Below are positions 22,801-31,300 of a stretch of DNA of 64,000 nucleotides, one piece after another; positions within the stretch are counted from its first letter, which is position 1, and every line of letters begins with the position of its first letter. Under the pieces are notes generated by a model that made no database searches, was not told the origin of the DNA, and saw only the letters and a list, made by a program, of their open reading frames with translations. The translations under genes were made by a program, and so were the position numbers. Source of the DNA: Scolanthus callimorphus (Eukaryota > Cnidaria > Anthozoa > Actiniaria > Edwardsiidae); assembly GCA_033964015.1 (NCBI GenBank), contig CM066914.1:10531831-10595830 (forward strand), in the 5' to 3' direction.

Positions 22801-25800
22801 ACATTTCCGCTCTCTTGACTCCCTTAGTAAATAAGCCAGAAAAATCGTGTTAAAATTTATGATCCAAGGAATACTTTCATAAACTCTCATCGCTTTTACC
22901 TTCTTGAAAGCCATTCCTAGCACTCGAGGGTGATGTCTTAACCACCTAAAACACATTACGAATGAATCGTATAAATGGCATGCAGGTAACAGAGAAAATA
23001 TGGAACTAGTTATTTGTTGGAACCCGCCAAGGCTATTTCTATACACAATGTGAGCTTGTTATGTGTGTACAAATGAAACACTCTTGAAAGAGACTCTTGC
23101 TAAAAATATAAAAAAAAATTGGTAGGTTGTGCCTTGTTAAGATGATTAAGAATTGGTACTTGTCAGGTGAGATATAAAAATGACTCACCAGTTGTTGGCC
23201 TTGTCGCCTGCCAATCTGGTGCAGTGAATCCGTGACTGTTGACCTGCTCCCATTCCTACAACCTGTAAGGGATAAAAAAATCAACACAATCTATTCATCA
23301 GACACCAGGGGCAGGCATCCAAATGGTAGAATTGTGAGTAACAAAATCCCTGTTGAGAGCCTCAGCGAGGGTGTTCTTAGAATACTGGGGTGGGTTTCCT
23401 ATTATAGGAGTGAAATTGTAAGTCTGGGTATTCCAAAAATCAAGCGTGAGCAAGCATAAATCCCAGAGTGATCATGAGGAAATTCACACGAAATCCAGGT
23501 TAGATAGGGACTTATATAAATATCCAGACTGGGTAGCTCGCCTCTCCCCAACAACAGATGAACTAATTTTTTTTGTGACTGTCCCACTTTGCCAGGGAGT
23601 TGCTTCCAATGCAGAGGTGTATGCATGATTTTAAAAGTTGCAGGCACAGCCTCAGGTGTAGGACTTTTCAAATATACAGACCAGGATGATGACTGCAATA
23701 CAGTATAAAAGGCACTTGCCTACGGGCACTTGTACACTAGATACAAAGTGCTATAAGGGAAATCACCACTCCTGTGACATACAGAAATACCACAGACCTG
23801 AAATTGTACTATTCCAAACGACTAAGATAATTTTGGATAGTTTTCAAAACAGTCATCACATACCTGTCCGTTTTTGGCGTAGCAGACAGAGTTAGATTGT
23901 GTGTACTTCAAAGCAATGCTGGCAACGATCAGGTCCCTTACTGCCGAATCTGGTAACTGTTAACAAAAAGGTAGTCCGGTTTGTATAAACAATTTCCATC
24001 ATGAGTTACTCTGTGATCACACGTACTGCTTAACACTTACGTTCGTTTTCCGAGTGGCAACATTAGTAAACATATCAACATCAATCTTTGCATCATTACG
24101 TAGCTGTTCCAACTGAAGTCCAAAAATTGTCCGGGTTTCCATAGCTGGTGGCTCATAAGCAGGGTCCATCTGCAAAATAATATTCATATCTGTTATGCAG
24201 TATTGTGCATGTGCCTTGTTTTAAACTTGATATACTACTGGGGTCACCTAATACCTAGGTTATGCTTTACAAATTACCTGGAGCACACAGTACTTGCCAC
24301 CCTTTTTCTTCTTCAGTATTTCAAGGGCATCGGCATGATATCCTGGAGCAATAATGCCATCTGACACCTTTCAAGGAAGAGAGGGGACATGTAAACAGAA
24401 TGTATCAACTTTAAACTGAACTGAATAACTATTCTCTTATTTTGTACCTCTCGTGAGATGATCTTGGCAGTGGGGAGGTCACATTCATCAGATAGTGCCA
24501 CCCAGTCCCCAAATGAGGACATTCTGTCTGCTCCTCGGGCTCTAGCATAGGCAGTAGCCAGGGGGGTCAGGTTGTTAATCATATCATCCACCATGCAGAC
24601 CTTTGCCTCCTCTGTGCTCAAGGGGACACCAACACCTGCACCCGCAGGACTGACATGCTTGAAGGAGGCTGCTGCTGGGACATTCAGGGATTGACGAAGC
24701 TCCTAAAAAGTGTCATGCCATTTTTGTATGTCAACTGGTGATGCCCTAACAAGTTTTGTCAGATAATTTCTTTTTCCTGATATTTGACTTTATTAGCAGT
24801 AGCTTTCTGTAACACACGTTGCTAAGCAACGCACACCTGTATTTACCAAATTGATCTACACAGCCAGTATGTATGTATCCTCAGTAAGCAGGGCTTGATA
24901 TCGTAGCCAGAATACTAATATTATATAATTGTGTTCCCTACCCTGACAAGTTGCCATGAATTAAATGCATCACACAAGTTAATAAACCCAGGAGATCCAT
25001 TCAGCACTTTGACGGGCAGCTGTGGCTCCATCGTCATCAGTTGGGCGGGCTTCTGATGGGGTTCATCCCATAACGCAGGGGAAGCTGGGATACATTCTGG
25101 CTGTATTCCTTTCTAAAGTAGTCTGAAATGGCTATGTCATAACTGGCAGTGTGACTAAAGGCCTGAAACAGCAAACACCAAAATTAGCATGCTGTCCTCT
25201 TACAATAATATGATGCCTAAAGGCTGGTTTCCATATAGTTGTATCTGTCTCATCAGTCGACCGTGAAACAATAGAAATTGGAATTATTCTTTTGTTTCAC
25301 GGTTCACTGATGAGACAGATACGACTATATGGAAACCAACTGCCTTTCAGCCTTAACTGAAAGATGATTGTATATCAAATGGAAAACAAGTAGAAAGATT
25401 TGTTTTGCAAATTACACACAGCATGGCTAAAGGCCTGAAACAGCAAACACCAATATAAGTATGCTGTCCTCTTACATATCAATATGATGGCTAATTTACT
25501 GAAAGAAGATTGCATATCAAATGAAGAAGAAATATTTGTTGCAAATTACACACAAAATGTACAGCCTGATGGATGATAGAAAGAGAGAAGGACAAATTGG
25601 CAACACACAAGAGGAATGGGGAAGATATGAAGCAATGAATGAATGTTATTTACTGATAACATGGGTGTCACAGGAAGGCTGTCAGAGAGACAGATTGGCA
25701 GACATATGAGCTTAAGGTAGGAGGAAAGTAAGAAGAATTGACAGATTGGTAAAAGAGGTAAAAATCCAATCCCAAATCACCTTAAGAGCTAAGTTCTTCC

Positions 25801-28077
25801 TGGTTTCAGGGAATGTGTCATGTGCTCCACTTGCTGTCATTTCAGAAAACACCCTGGGAATGTAAAAAAAAATATTTACAAGCCTATTACTGTGACTACC
25901 TTATTGAAATTACTCCAATGAGAGCAATACTTACTGGTCATAATCTTGAGGATCACAGACAACTGTAACCCTGGCATGGTTCTTTGCTGCAGCTCGTAAC
26001 AAGGTTACACCACCTAAAAAGAGTCAACAAAAGTTACACTTCAAACATGTACCTTAAATCAAGTTACTTGATCAGAACAAATCCCACCAAACAATGGTTT
26101 GCAAAGCATGCTGGTTGGTGATGGGCCTTTAAAAGGCTGTTTGTAACACAGCAACCATAACAGTTAATTTTTCTATTTACCTATGTCAATTTGTTCCACT
26201 GCTTCAGCCACTGTAACTCCCTCTTTTGAGACAGTCTTGACAAAAGGGTAGAGATTGCAGACTACAACCCTAAAAATTGGGATGGACAACTTTGTACAGA
26301 GTATAGAACTGCCATATAGAGGGCCATGTATAATACAAATTCACAAGGTAAAATATGGGGAAAACAAAACAAGTGATACCTGATGTATTCATATCCTTGC
26401 TTGTCCATGTCTACTTTGTCTGAGTCAGAAATACGTGCAAGGATACCTGGAAAAATACCCATCCATTTTAACTGCCAAGCAGTATGCAAGAAACCTTGCC
26501 ACTTCAAAGGCAAATCAAGGTCGCAGCTAGAATTTGTTTTTGTTTTTGTGGGCATTTCTAAAAGCTGCCAGCCAAGTTTGAGAAGGGGGCAGCTTAGACA
26601 AGCTAGCTAGGGCCCCAAAGTTACAAGTTTATGCAATACACTCAATCACAAAAGGTACTGCAATATTGTACAAGACATCAATTACATGAACACATGAATA
26701 ACAATACTGCTCAGGAACTTGATTCACCTCCATGAACAGCAGGATGCAAAGTCTTGACCCTCCCACCCAGCATTTCAGGGGCTCCTGTTATTTCAGACAC
26801 ATCTTGTACGGGAATATTGGCACCTCTGATCGCATTAGCTGTGCCACCTGATGCAATAAGCTTGAATCCCAGCTCATGGAGCTTTTTGGCAAAGTCAACA
26901 AGACCTTGCTTGTTGGAGACACTAAGGAGAGCTAGAAGAAAGAGATGATGGATGAAGATACTCAACATGAAATAGATGTCATATTGTGTGATTCCAGAAA
27001 AAAACATAGCCCACAATGTGAGTAGGGGTTTGTGACATCCCTTTCCCTTCCCACTCCTTTAACATTTTATAAATCCCTTCCTTGGGAGGCTAAGGTATGG
27101 ATTTTATCTGGAATCACAGCGGAATCACAGTACTGCAGGGAGGTCAACTCTCCTGGTTTTGCTGGGAGTCTCAAGATTTTTTGCTTTGTCTCCTAGGAAA
27201 AATCAAGATGACTGTCATACATTTACTGTATTACTTCCAGGAGAATTTCAGGAACTTTCACCATTCCAAGGCAGTCGCCAGATTTTTGAAGTCCTGAGGT
27301 TGACATCCCTGGTACTGGGTACAGGAATTGTGTGGTTCCAAAAAATATCCATCCCTCCCATCCCCTTCCCCCCCCCCCTTCCAAAGGAAAATACAGTATT
27401 TCTATGGAAGAAATCCATTGGGGGAGGGGGGGGGGGGGGTGGACTGGAACCACACATTACCTATAAAACATTTACTATCCCAGGAAAAAAAAAACTTAGG
27501 ACAAAGACAATAATGACTTCAATATAAATGACAAATAATATCAGAATAACAACGATAAGAAGAAAATAACAACAATACACACTATTGTTGGCATGAGAGA
27601 CAATCATAACAACAGTGAAACTCAACAACAACCATCAACAATAAAACCACCAAGAAAGGATGGAAAAAATAAACAAAAAGCGTCAGCACTGCATGAAACC
27701 TGACATAAGCGTTTATCACGCATATGTATAAAATCAAACAAATGTACTGTGTTGTATGCCAAGAGCTCAACTACGACGACAATTTGTACATTTTTCTAAG
27801 AGAATCATTTGTATAGAAACCAGCACAGCTCTGATAGCATGTGCGAACAGACCGAACAAAGTTCACTTATCACGCAGCAGTGTTCAGAAAGGTTCTAAAA
27901 TTACAAGCTTGTTTGAATGGATTCTGACTCAATTTAACTCTATTTTGTAACATCCAACTCATATAACATAAAGGTAGGCTATCTAGCAGAAGTTGATAAA
28001 TTAAATATGCCTTATATTGGGCTATAAAAACGCTCCATTCGCCTCTTACCTAGATTTCCTGAACCCGCGGCCGCCAT
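7868..28077 (-). CDS. ATIC: ATIC, bifunctional AICAR transformylase / IMP cyclohydrolase, 17 exons
   Basis: Catalyses the last two steps of de novo purine synthesis (AICAR to FAICAR, then IMP) in the cytosol. Exons in gene order: 28050-28077, 26728-26931, 26380-26446, 26181-26269, 25935-26013, 25781-25853, 24942-25162, 24448-24702, 24278-24367, 24041-24169, 23864-23956, 23189-23262, 22900-22945, 22760-22822, 22619-22678, 9250-9345, 7868-7987. All phases join to about 595 residues (human 592), ending NTRLFHH. Visible motifs: [14 protein letters not shown] and GGRVKTLHP in the cyclohydrolase half; SFKHVSPAG (catalytic Lys-His), [14 protein letters not shown] and [19 protein letters not shown] in the transformylase half. 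Exon 7 lacks one base in the run 25058-25061, breaking GMNPHQ. Intron 15 is 13.3 kb and contains the GPCR cluster. Confidence 0.97.
8308..8460. repeat. Direct tandem duplication of about 75 bp, two copies
   Basis: Two near-identical copies, each starting near ACGACCGAGCTCTCCC and ending near AATATGCAAATAAC, lie in the last intron of ATIC. A diverged relative of the ACGACCGA segment lies near 61078. No coding potential. Confidence 0.7.
8530..9215. mobile_element. Inverted-repeat element with internal GAGGGTCC-T-run repeats, about 690 bp
   Basis: The left end contains CATTATTTAGCGGGGGG and the right end is close to its reverse complement (about 9182-9214), giving arms of about 26 bp. Near both ends the motif GAGGGTC is repeated, followed by a T-run. 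It lies in ATIC intron 16, and no transposase is visible. Confidence 0.6.
9729..9927. mobile_element. hAT-like MITE (CAGGGTT family)
   Basis: The ends CAGGGTTAGAAATTC and GAATTTCGAACCCTG form inverted repeats and are flanked by TTATG direct repeats (9724-9728, 9928-9932). It lies in ATIC intron 15. Confidence 0.65.
9928..11193. other. Intronic stretch upstream of GPCR-1
   Basis: Within ATIC intron 15. I see no recognisable gene or strong repeat. A 5' exon of GPCR-1 (start codon, possibly signal sequence) may lie here, but I cannot place it. Confidence 0.4.
11194..12233 (+). CDS. Class A (rhodopsin-like) GPCR-1, nested in ATIC intron 15, one apparent frameshift
   Basis: A seven-transmembrane receptor, probably coupling to a G protein at the cell surface; ligand unknown. 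TM1 is followed by [21 protein letters not shown] (TM2 Asp), TM3 ends [18 protein letters not shown] (DRF in place of DRY), ECL2 has TYCGK, TM6 has CWGPF, and TM7 has [11 protein letters not shown] (no NPxxY proline). The frame breaks at about 11490-11496, just before the TM3 Cys. GPCR-3 has an extra base at the matching place, so one base is missing here. No in-frame ATG precedes TM1. A splice acceptor ending at 11193 is in the same phase as those of GPCR-2 to -4, so a 5' exon is likely. Pseudogene or consensus error cannot be separated. Confidence 0.85.
13220..13248 (+). other. Degenerate hammerhead-ribozyme-like motif, copy 1
   Basis: The order TTGATAA, perfect hairpin GGCAG-CAT-CTGCC, GAAA, CGTC resembles the core of the hammerheads found in Penelope-like elements and retrozymes (CTGATGA, stem II, GAAA). 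The first box has two changes, so activity is unlikely. An identical copy is at 15666-15694. Confidence 0.3.
13408..13690. repeat. 34-bp minisatellite, array 1 (about 8 copies)
   Basis: The unit runs GGTTAGTATTACTCTAGTTA then AAATGACTAGAAAT, with near-perfect copies. The same unit forms array 2 at 15847-16185 in the second duplication unit, where copy number differs. Confidence 0.95.
14436..15119 (+). pseudogene. GPCR-2, 3'-truncated class A GPCR (stops after TM5)
   Basis: Nearly identical to GPCR-3 through TM5 (the ATG ORF begins [20 protein letters not shown]). At about 15080 the homology ends, the frame runs into the duplicated downstream block and stops after [13 protein letters not shown]6, TM7 and the C-tail are missing. 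The break coincides with the boundary of the tandem duplication, so truncation is a by-product of that event. TM2 MAVGD and TM3 [13 protein letters not shown] are intact. A shared phase-1 acceptor at 14451-14453 suggests an upstream exon. A truncated five-helix product is possible but unlikely to signal. Confidence 0.88.
15666..15694 (+). other. Degenerate hammerhead-ribozyme-like motif, copy 2
   Basis: Identical in sequence to the motif at 13220-13248. It was carried by the segmental duplication. Confidence 0.3.
15847..16185. repeat. 34-bp minisatellite, array 2 (about 10 copies)
   Basis: Same 34-bp unit as 13408-13690, with a few substituted or slightly longer units. Located at the corresponding place of duplication unit 2. 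Confidence 0.95.
16431..17885. mobile_element. 1455-bp non-autonomous DNA transposon with TTAA target duplication
   Basis: Perfect 19-bp terminal inverted repeats: GGTTACAGGATACATTCGC at 16431-16449 and its reverse complement at 17867-17885. TTAA flanks both sides (16427-16430, 17886-17889). The paralogous site at 13897-13900 is empty and carries a single TTAA in otherwise matching sequence. A TTAA target is typical of piggyBac-type elements. The longest internal ORFs (about 110 codons, for example 17056-17391) do not look like a transposase, so it must have been moved in trans. Confidence 0.92.
17176..17391 (+). CDS. Small hypothetical ORF inside the TTAA transposon
   Basis: The ATG at 17176 opens a 71-codon frame beginning [20 protein letters not shown], rich in Lys/Arg then Ser/Leu. 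I do not recognise it. The opposite strand is also open, so this may be chance or a remnant of the element's own gene. Confidence 0.2.
   Translation: MVEPRPNRVLRSAHALKREKRHQSKGARRENDKDKSLWLSDDSLSPSNLMQLVDLLSAVLRQHSLDWVDRT
18434..19462 (+). CDS. Class A GPCR-3, complete 7-TM core
   Basis: A 342-codon ORF. N-terminal Asn-rich segment with sequons (NSNYS, NASF), TM1 [25 protein letters not shown] in TM2, Cys before TM3 (DILCRIGFC), [13 protein letters not shown] at the TM3 end (DKF for DRY), ECL2 IYCGI, TM5, ICL3 [18 protein letters not shown]6 [11 protein letters not shown]7 [11 protein letters not shown] (Asn kept, Pro of NPxxY absent), then a short C-tail. The ATG at 18434 may be fortuitous, because an acceptor (TGCCTGCAG ending 18451) lies just downstream in the phase shared by the cluster. 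Ligand not predictable. Its near-identity to GPCR-2 shows recent duplication. Confidence 0.93.
   Translation: MLILPADSLGGAVQPEGNSNYSACISMEINASFSLKVTVSVTMSLACILSVASNAIIIHVMRKPRMRTTTNRLIFNMAVGDVIVCLTGFPGTNLWMWNNLQWIGGALGDILCRIGFCSFYASCYVSLFSIFFITLDKFLSVKRPLKHKIVTGWLKYAVGTVWMSSLLCMDMAIQPCLGERPGGGIYCGIQGFTSNISLTILIVVFLGLLVTMTAMYSFIGYHLWTRKIPGEQSADQERQANKAAAKATKMIIVTLAAYILCWGPFIISETLYIYQLPLVPVSLSLLSYTLLYSNGFLNLCIYVRLHEKFRKEFYALLPLEHLGFGVRRAQVGEVGKRNGDPN
19463..20511. other. Gene-poor stretch between GPCR-3 and the 20512 element
   Basis: Within ATIC intron 15. No gene or clear repeat recognised. It may hold the unplaced 5' exon of GPCR-4. Confidence 0.4.
20512..20745. mobile_element. MITE (GGTGCACACTAGCGACA family), copy 1
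   Basis: Left end GGTGCACACTAGCGACA followed by CGACATAAGG; the right end is its imperfect reverse complement (about 20710-20743). Inverted repeats of about 35 bp flank a short AT-rich core. A second copy in the same orientation is at 54603-54826. Confidence 0.8.
20923..21983 (+). CDS. Class A GPCR-4, complete 7-TM core
   Basis: The open frame from 20904 to 21983 lacks an ATG at its start. The acceptor GTTGACAG ending at 20922 has the same phase as the other receptors, so an upstream exon probably supplies the start. TM2 LNMAVGD, TM3 [18 protein letters not shown] (DRF), ECL2 SYCGL, TM6 ISWGLL (the CWxP Pro is lost), TM7 [14 protein letters not shown]3 is basic ([15 protein letters not shown]). 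The C-tail is longer than in the other copies and ends HTKDITSP. The most diverged cluster member. Ligand unknown. Confidence 0.92.
25220..25346. mobile_element. Foldback MITE in ATIC intron 6
   Basis: GGTTTCCATATAGTTGTATC, continuing through TGTCTCATCAGT, is repeated in inverse orientation at about 25307-25337. The outer AAAGGC and GCCTTT also pair. No ORF. Confidence 0.75.
27136..27311. mobile_element. hAT-like MITE (CAGGGANGTCAACTC family), copy 1
   Basis: Ends CAGGGAGGTCAACTC and GAGGTTGACATCCCTG are inverted repeats. Flanked by GTACTG on both sides (27130-27135, 27312-27317). It lies close to the ATIC intron 1 copy of the GTGTGGTTCC family. A second copy is at 42958-43127. Confidence 0.8.
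27328..27463. mobile_element. GTGTGGTTCC inverted-repeat element, copy B
   Basis: GTGTGGTTCCAAAAAATATCC at the left and GGAACCACACATTACC at the right, with inner C and G runs facing each other. Related to 2999-3495. In ATIC intron 1. Confidence 0.65.
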
Positions 28078-28351
28078 TTTTTCGAACACGTGCGCGGCTG
28101 CTCGAGTAAAGTTGAATTTGACAGCTGCGTGGTGATTGGTTGAATTCTTCCCGCGAAAGGTAGCCGCTGATTTATGCAAATATACATCCGCAAAATATTA
28201 TGCTAATGTATTCACCGCGATCCATATATGGTATTATGTTCGTTGAAGAATCCAAGATGGCGGACGAAGCTGCTTCTTGCAGAAAGAAATTGTTAGTTTT
28301 TACGCTACTTTTTTAAACATATAACCAATCAGAAAGGGATAACTGTGCAGC
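28078..28351. promoter_or_regulatory. Bidirectional promoter between ATIC and CEP70
   Basis: 274 bp separate the ATIC start (28075-28077, minus) from the CEP70 start (28352, plus). The interval contains a CACGTG E-box (28087-28092), a CCAAT-like ATTGG (28135-28139), and CAAGATGGCGG at 28254-28264, a YY1-like site. The ATG inside that site opens a 19-codon upstream ORF (28257-28316) ahead of CEP70. Promoter role is inferred. Confidence 0.5.
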
Positions 28352-31300
28352 ATGGATCAGGTAAGCAGCTGCATATATTTTTTACATGACTTTTATTGTA
28401 TAGCAATTTACTGGCGTGACAGCGTGTTTGTTTACAATGCACTTGTCCCTGTTATGTGTAGTGATCATTCGGTTTCATTAAAATGCTGCTTGTTCAAATA
28501 GTAACAAGCTTATGCAAGAGCTGTTGTAGTAAAGCTTCTGAAATGTACCGCATGACTTCTTGGAGCTATGGTCGGTGTAATCTGAAAGATGTTCTGACTA
28601 GTAGAACTACTTATTCCTAAGGGTTCACATCAATAAATGGCTTATAACTTATTCCTGAAGTTTTTGACAGTTCAAGGTATAAAGGCTATAAATGTTTCCT
28701 GTCCAAATGCTCAGTATGCTTTTGGTCTACATGAAATACAAATACAACTAGACTTAGAAAATTTCTATACTTTTTGCAGAGGGCCTAAAACCTAGTCATT
28801 TCCTTGAATATATATTACAATCACAACCGCATCTGTGAAATACCATACTCAGTTCATGAAAGTGTGTATGAATTCTATGATTCGATGCTGAACTGGTATT
28901 GCTGTTTATGAAGTTGTTGTTTATTAACGACCAGGACGCAGGCAACAGTGAGATGCTGACTCTTAGTGGGACGTATGGAGATCCACAAGGTTGGTATGGG
29001 CTCTTGAGGTTTGTTGTCTTATTAGAATAAAGCCTGAAAACAGCATATTTATATTCTAGATGGTCCAAACACAGCACTCTAGTTCTCATAAGACTGGGTT
29101 GATTCCCTCAGTGCAAGACAATTGAGGGTCTGACAATAGAATAAGGAAACATTGGAATATTTTTTCTGTTCTTCAAATCTAATCTGGCAAGGTCTCCTGA
29201 AAAGCTGTTATCAGTTCTGTTATCACCTACTCTTAAACTATACCAAGGGCAGGAATTGTATTAAAGGTCAGGCATCTTCGGTTTATAGAGTGGTGCAATC
29301 ACATTTTAGGCTTCCTGTTTGGAAAGGGTATGAACAATAGTGAAAGCACACAAAATATACTAAAATTACTACTGATAACATTAATTCTGCCATGTTTTTC
29401 AGATGGCTCACCAGATGATGATTCTCCAAGAACGGTAAGCAGGAGTTCAGAATTATATTGTGCTGCAAAGACAAAAATAAAGCATCTTTGTGGAAGTTAA
29501 TTGAAAACTAAAGTCAAGTTTAGTACTGACTGGTTAAAGGGTATTATAATCACTTTTCTGATTGTTGACATAAAATGTGCACATTTCATTGTATGCATGG
29601 TTTATACTTGAAAGTGAAGGAAGAAATCACAGCAAATCGGTGATGGTTGAAATGTTAAAGTTTAAAATTATGAAAAGCTAATCACATTAAGATGCCATAA
29701 GACATAACATGCTTGATGATGGATGTGTATCAACACATTGTTTACATATTATAATGACACCAGCTTTATCACCTTTTTGCAAATTGTATGCCCACAGAGT
29801 GCTGTTGTGTCTGACTGGTCTGAGGTCAATCGACAGCTCCGTCATCATGGGTTTCATGCAGTCATGGTGTTACCAAGAACACAGATTGGTGAAGTGCCAG
29901 CAGGTATGGTGTTTCAGCATGATTTAGACTCAGTTTCCAGTCGTAGTGGGTGTCATTCCCCTCATGAATGCACAAAACACATCACGGCTGGAAACCAAGG
30001 CTAGAGTAGTGCCTGCTGTCATATATTTTACTTCGTGCTCTACGTATTCAAGGTGCAGTTATTCTTGAGGAGCACACCTCGCGTCATCTGCGGCAAACAC
30101 TGGAGAGCCTCATGTCTGATTGTGACAGACGACAGGCTCTAGTGCAGGAACTGATCTCATCATCAAATAGACTGCAGTAAGTGAACAACCAATTCAACAT
30201 TTCATTCAACTTCATTCAACATTTTGTTGAATCAGCTATGGTGAATGGGGATGCCAAAACCAATTCAACTTTGTTGAATTTAGTCTAACTCCCAGTCACC
30301 TCGTAGTTGAACAATGTGTCCAACAATGTTGAATTGGTTTGGCATCCCCATAACCTCAGAGCTCAAAAATAACTATTTGATGAACATGAGCAAGAAAATA
30401 TAAAATTGTTTTGGGTGGTTATACCAAAGATCTACATGGTCTGCATGGTACAGGTTCTGCATGGTACAGGTGCTATATTCAAGTGCACAAACCAAGCAAA
30501 GATTGAGTGTTTATCAAAGTTCTGACCTGAGGACTGTTAATACACCATTGGCTGTGGATGGTTTGTCACCAGTTGGCAATTAAGTTTATAGAAATTTAAA
30601 TCTTGATCACACTGGCATCTTGAAGAATGGCAAGGTACTATACTGGTAATAATGCCAAGTGTAGGGGCACTGTTGACCCCTGTAGGGTGTAAATATCCCC
30701 TGATGACTGACTGTTAGAAGTAAGAATTAAGCATTTCTCAAAACATTTTCTTTTAGGAAAGAAAACAAAGAGCATGTTGAAGCAATTTACAATTATGAGA
30801 CTGAGGTAAGTTGAGGTTGTAGAACATTCACCTAATTCCTGCGTTTTGTTGCTCTTGGATGGTTGATTTGTTCTCTCTTGCATTTGTTTATCTACTTTTT
30901 GTTTAGAATGCCTTTTATTCAATCATACTTTCATTCATGCATTCGTGATTTTAGATCAGGGAACTAGAAAATCAGTTAGATGGAGAAAGAATCAAAACCC
31001 AGGTAATTCTGACTTAGAACTGACTTAGAACTGACAGAAATAGAACTCAATCAATTAACTACTAAACAGCTAATGTTCATCTTTAAATTATTCACATGCC
31101 TTTGGGTAGGATATTTCTAAAGTTTCTGTCTTCTTGAATTGACATGATTTTACAATTTGGGCAGCAATCTATCAGGTATGCTGGTCTTCATAACCATCCT
31201 GAAATTTATCTTTTCCCACCCTGGAATTACATATTTTGGGTATACCCAACATACCCACCCCAGAAGTCCTCAAGGATGGTGGAGAGCGTCGCCTTGTGCA

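Noticed and set aside
27223..27513. Gly- or Pro-rich ORFs around 27300-27460
   Set aside because: Created by facing C- and G-runs of a MITE in ATIC intron 1.
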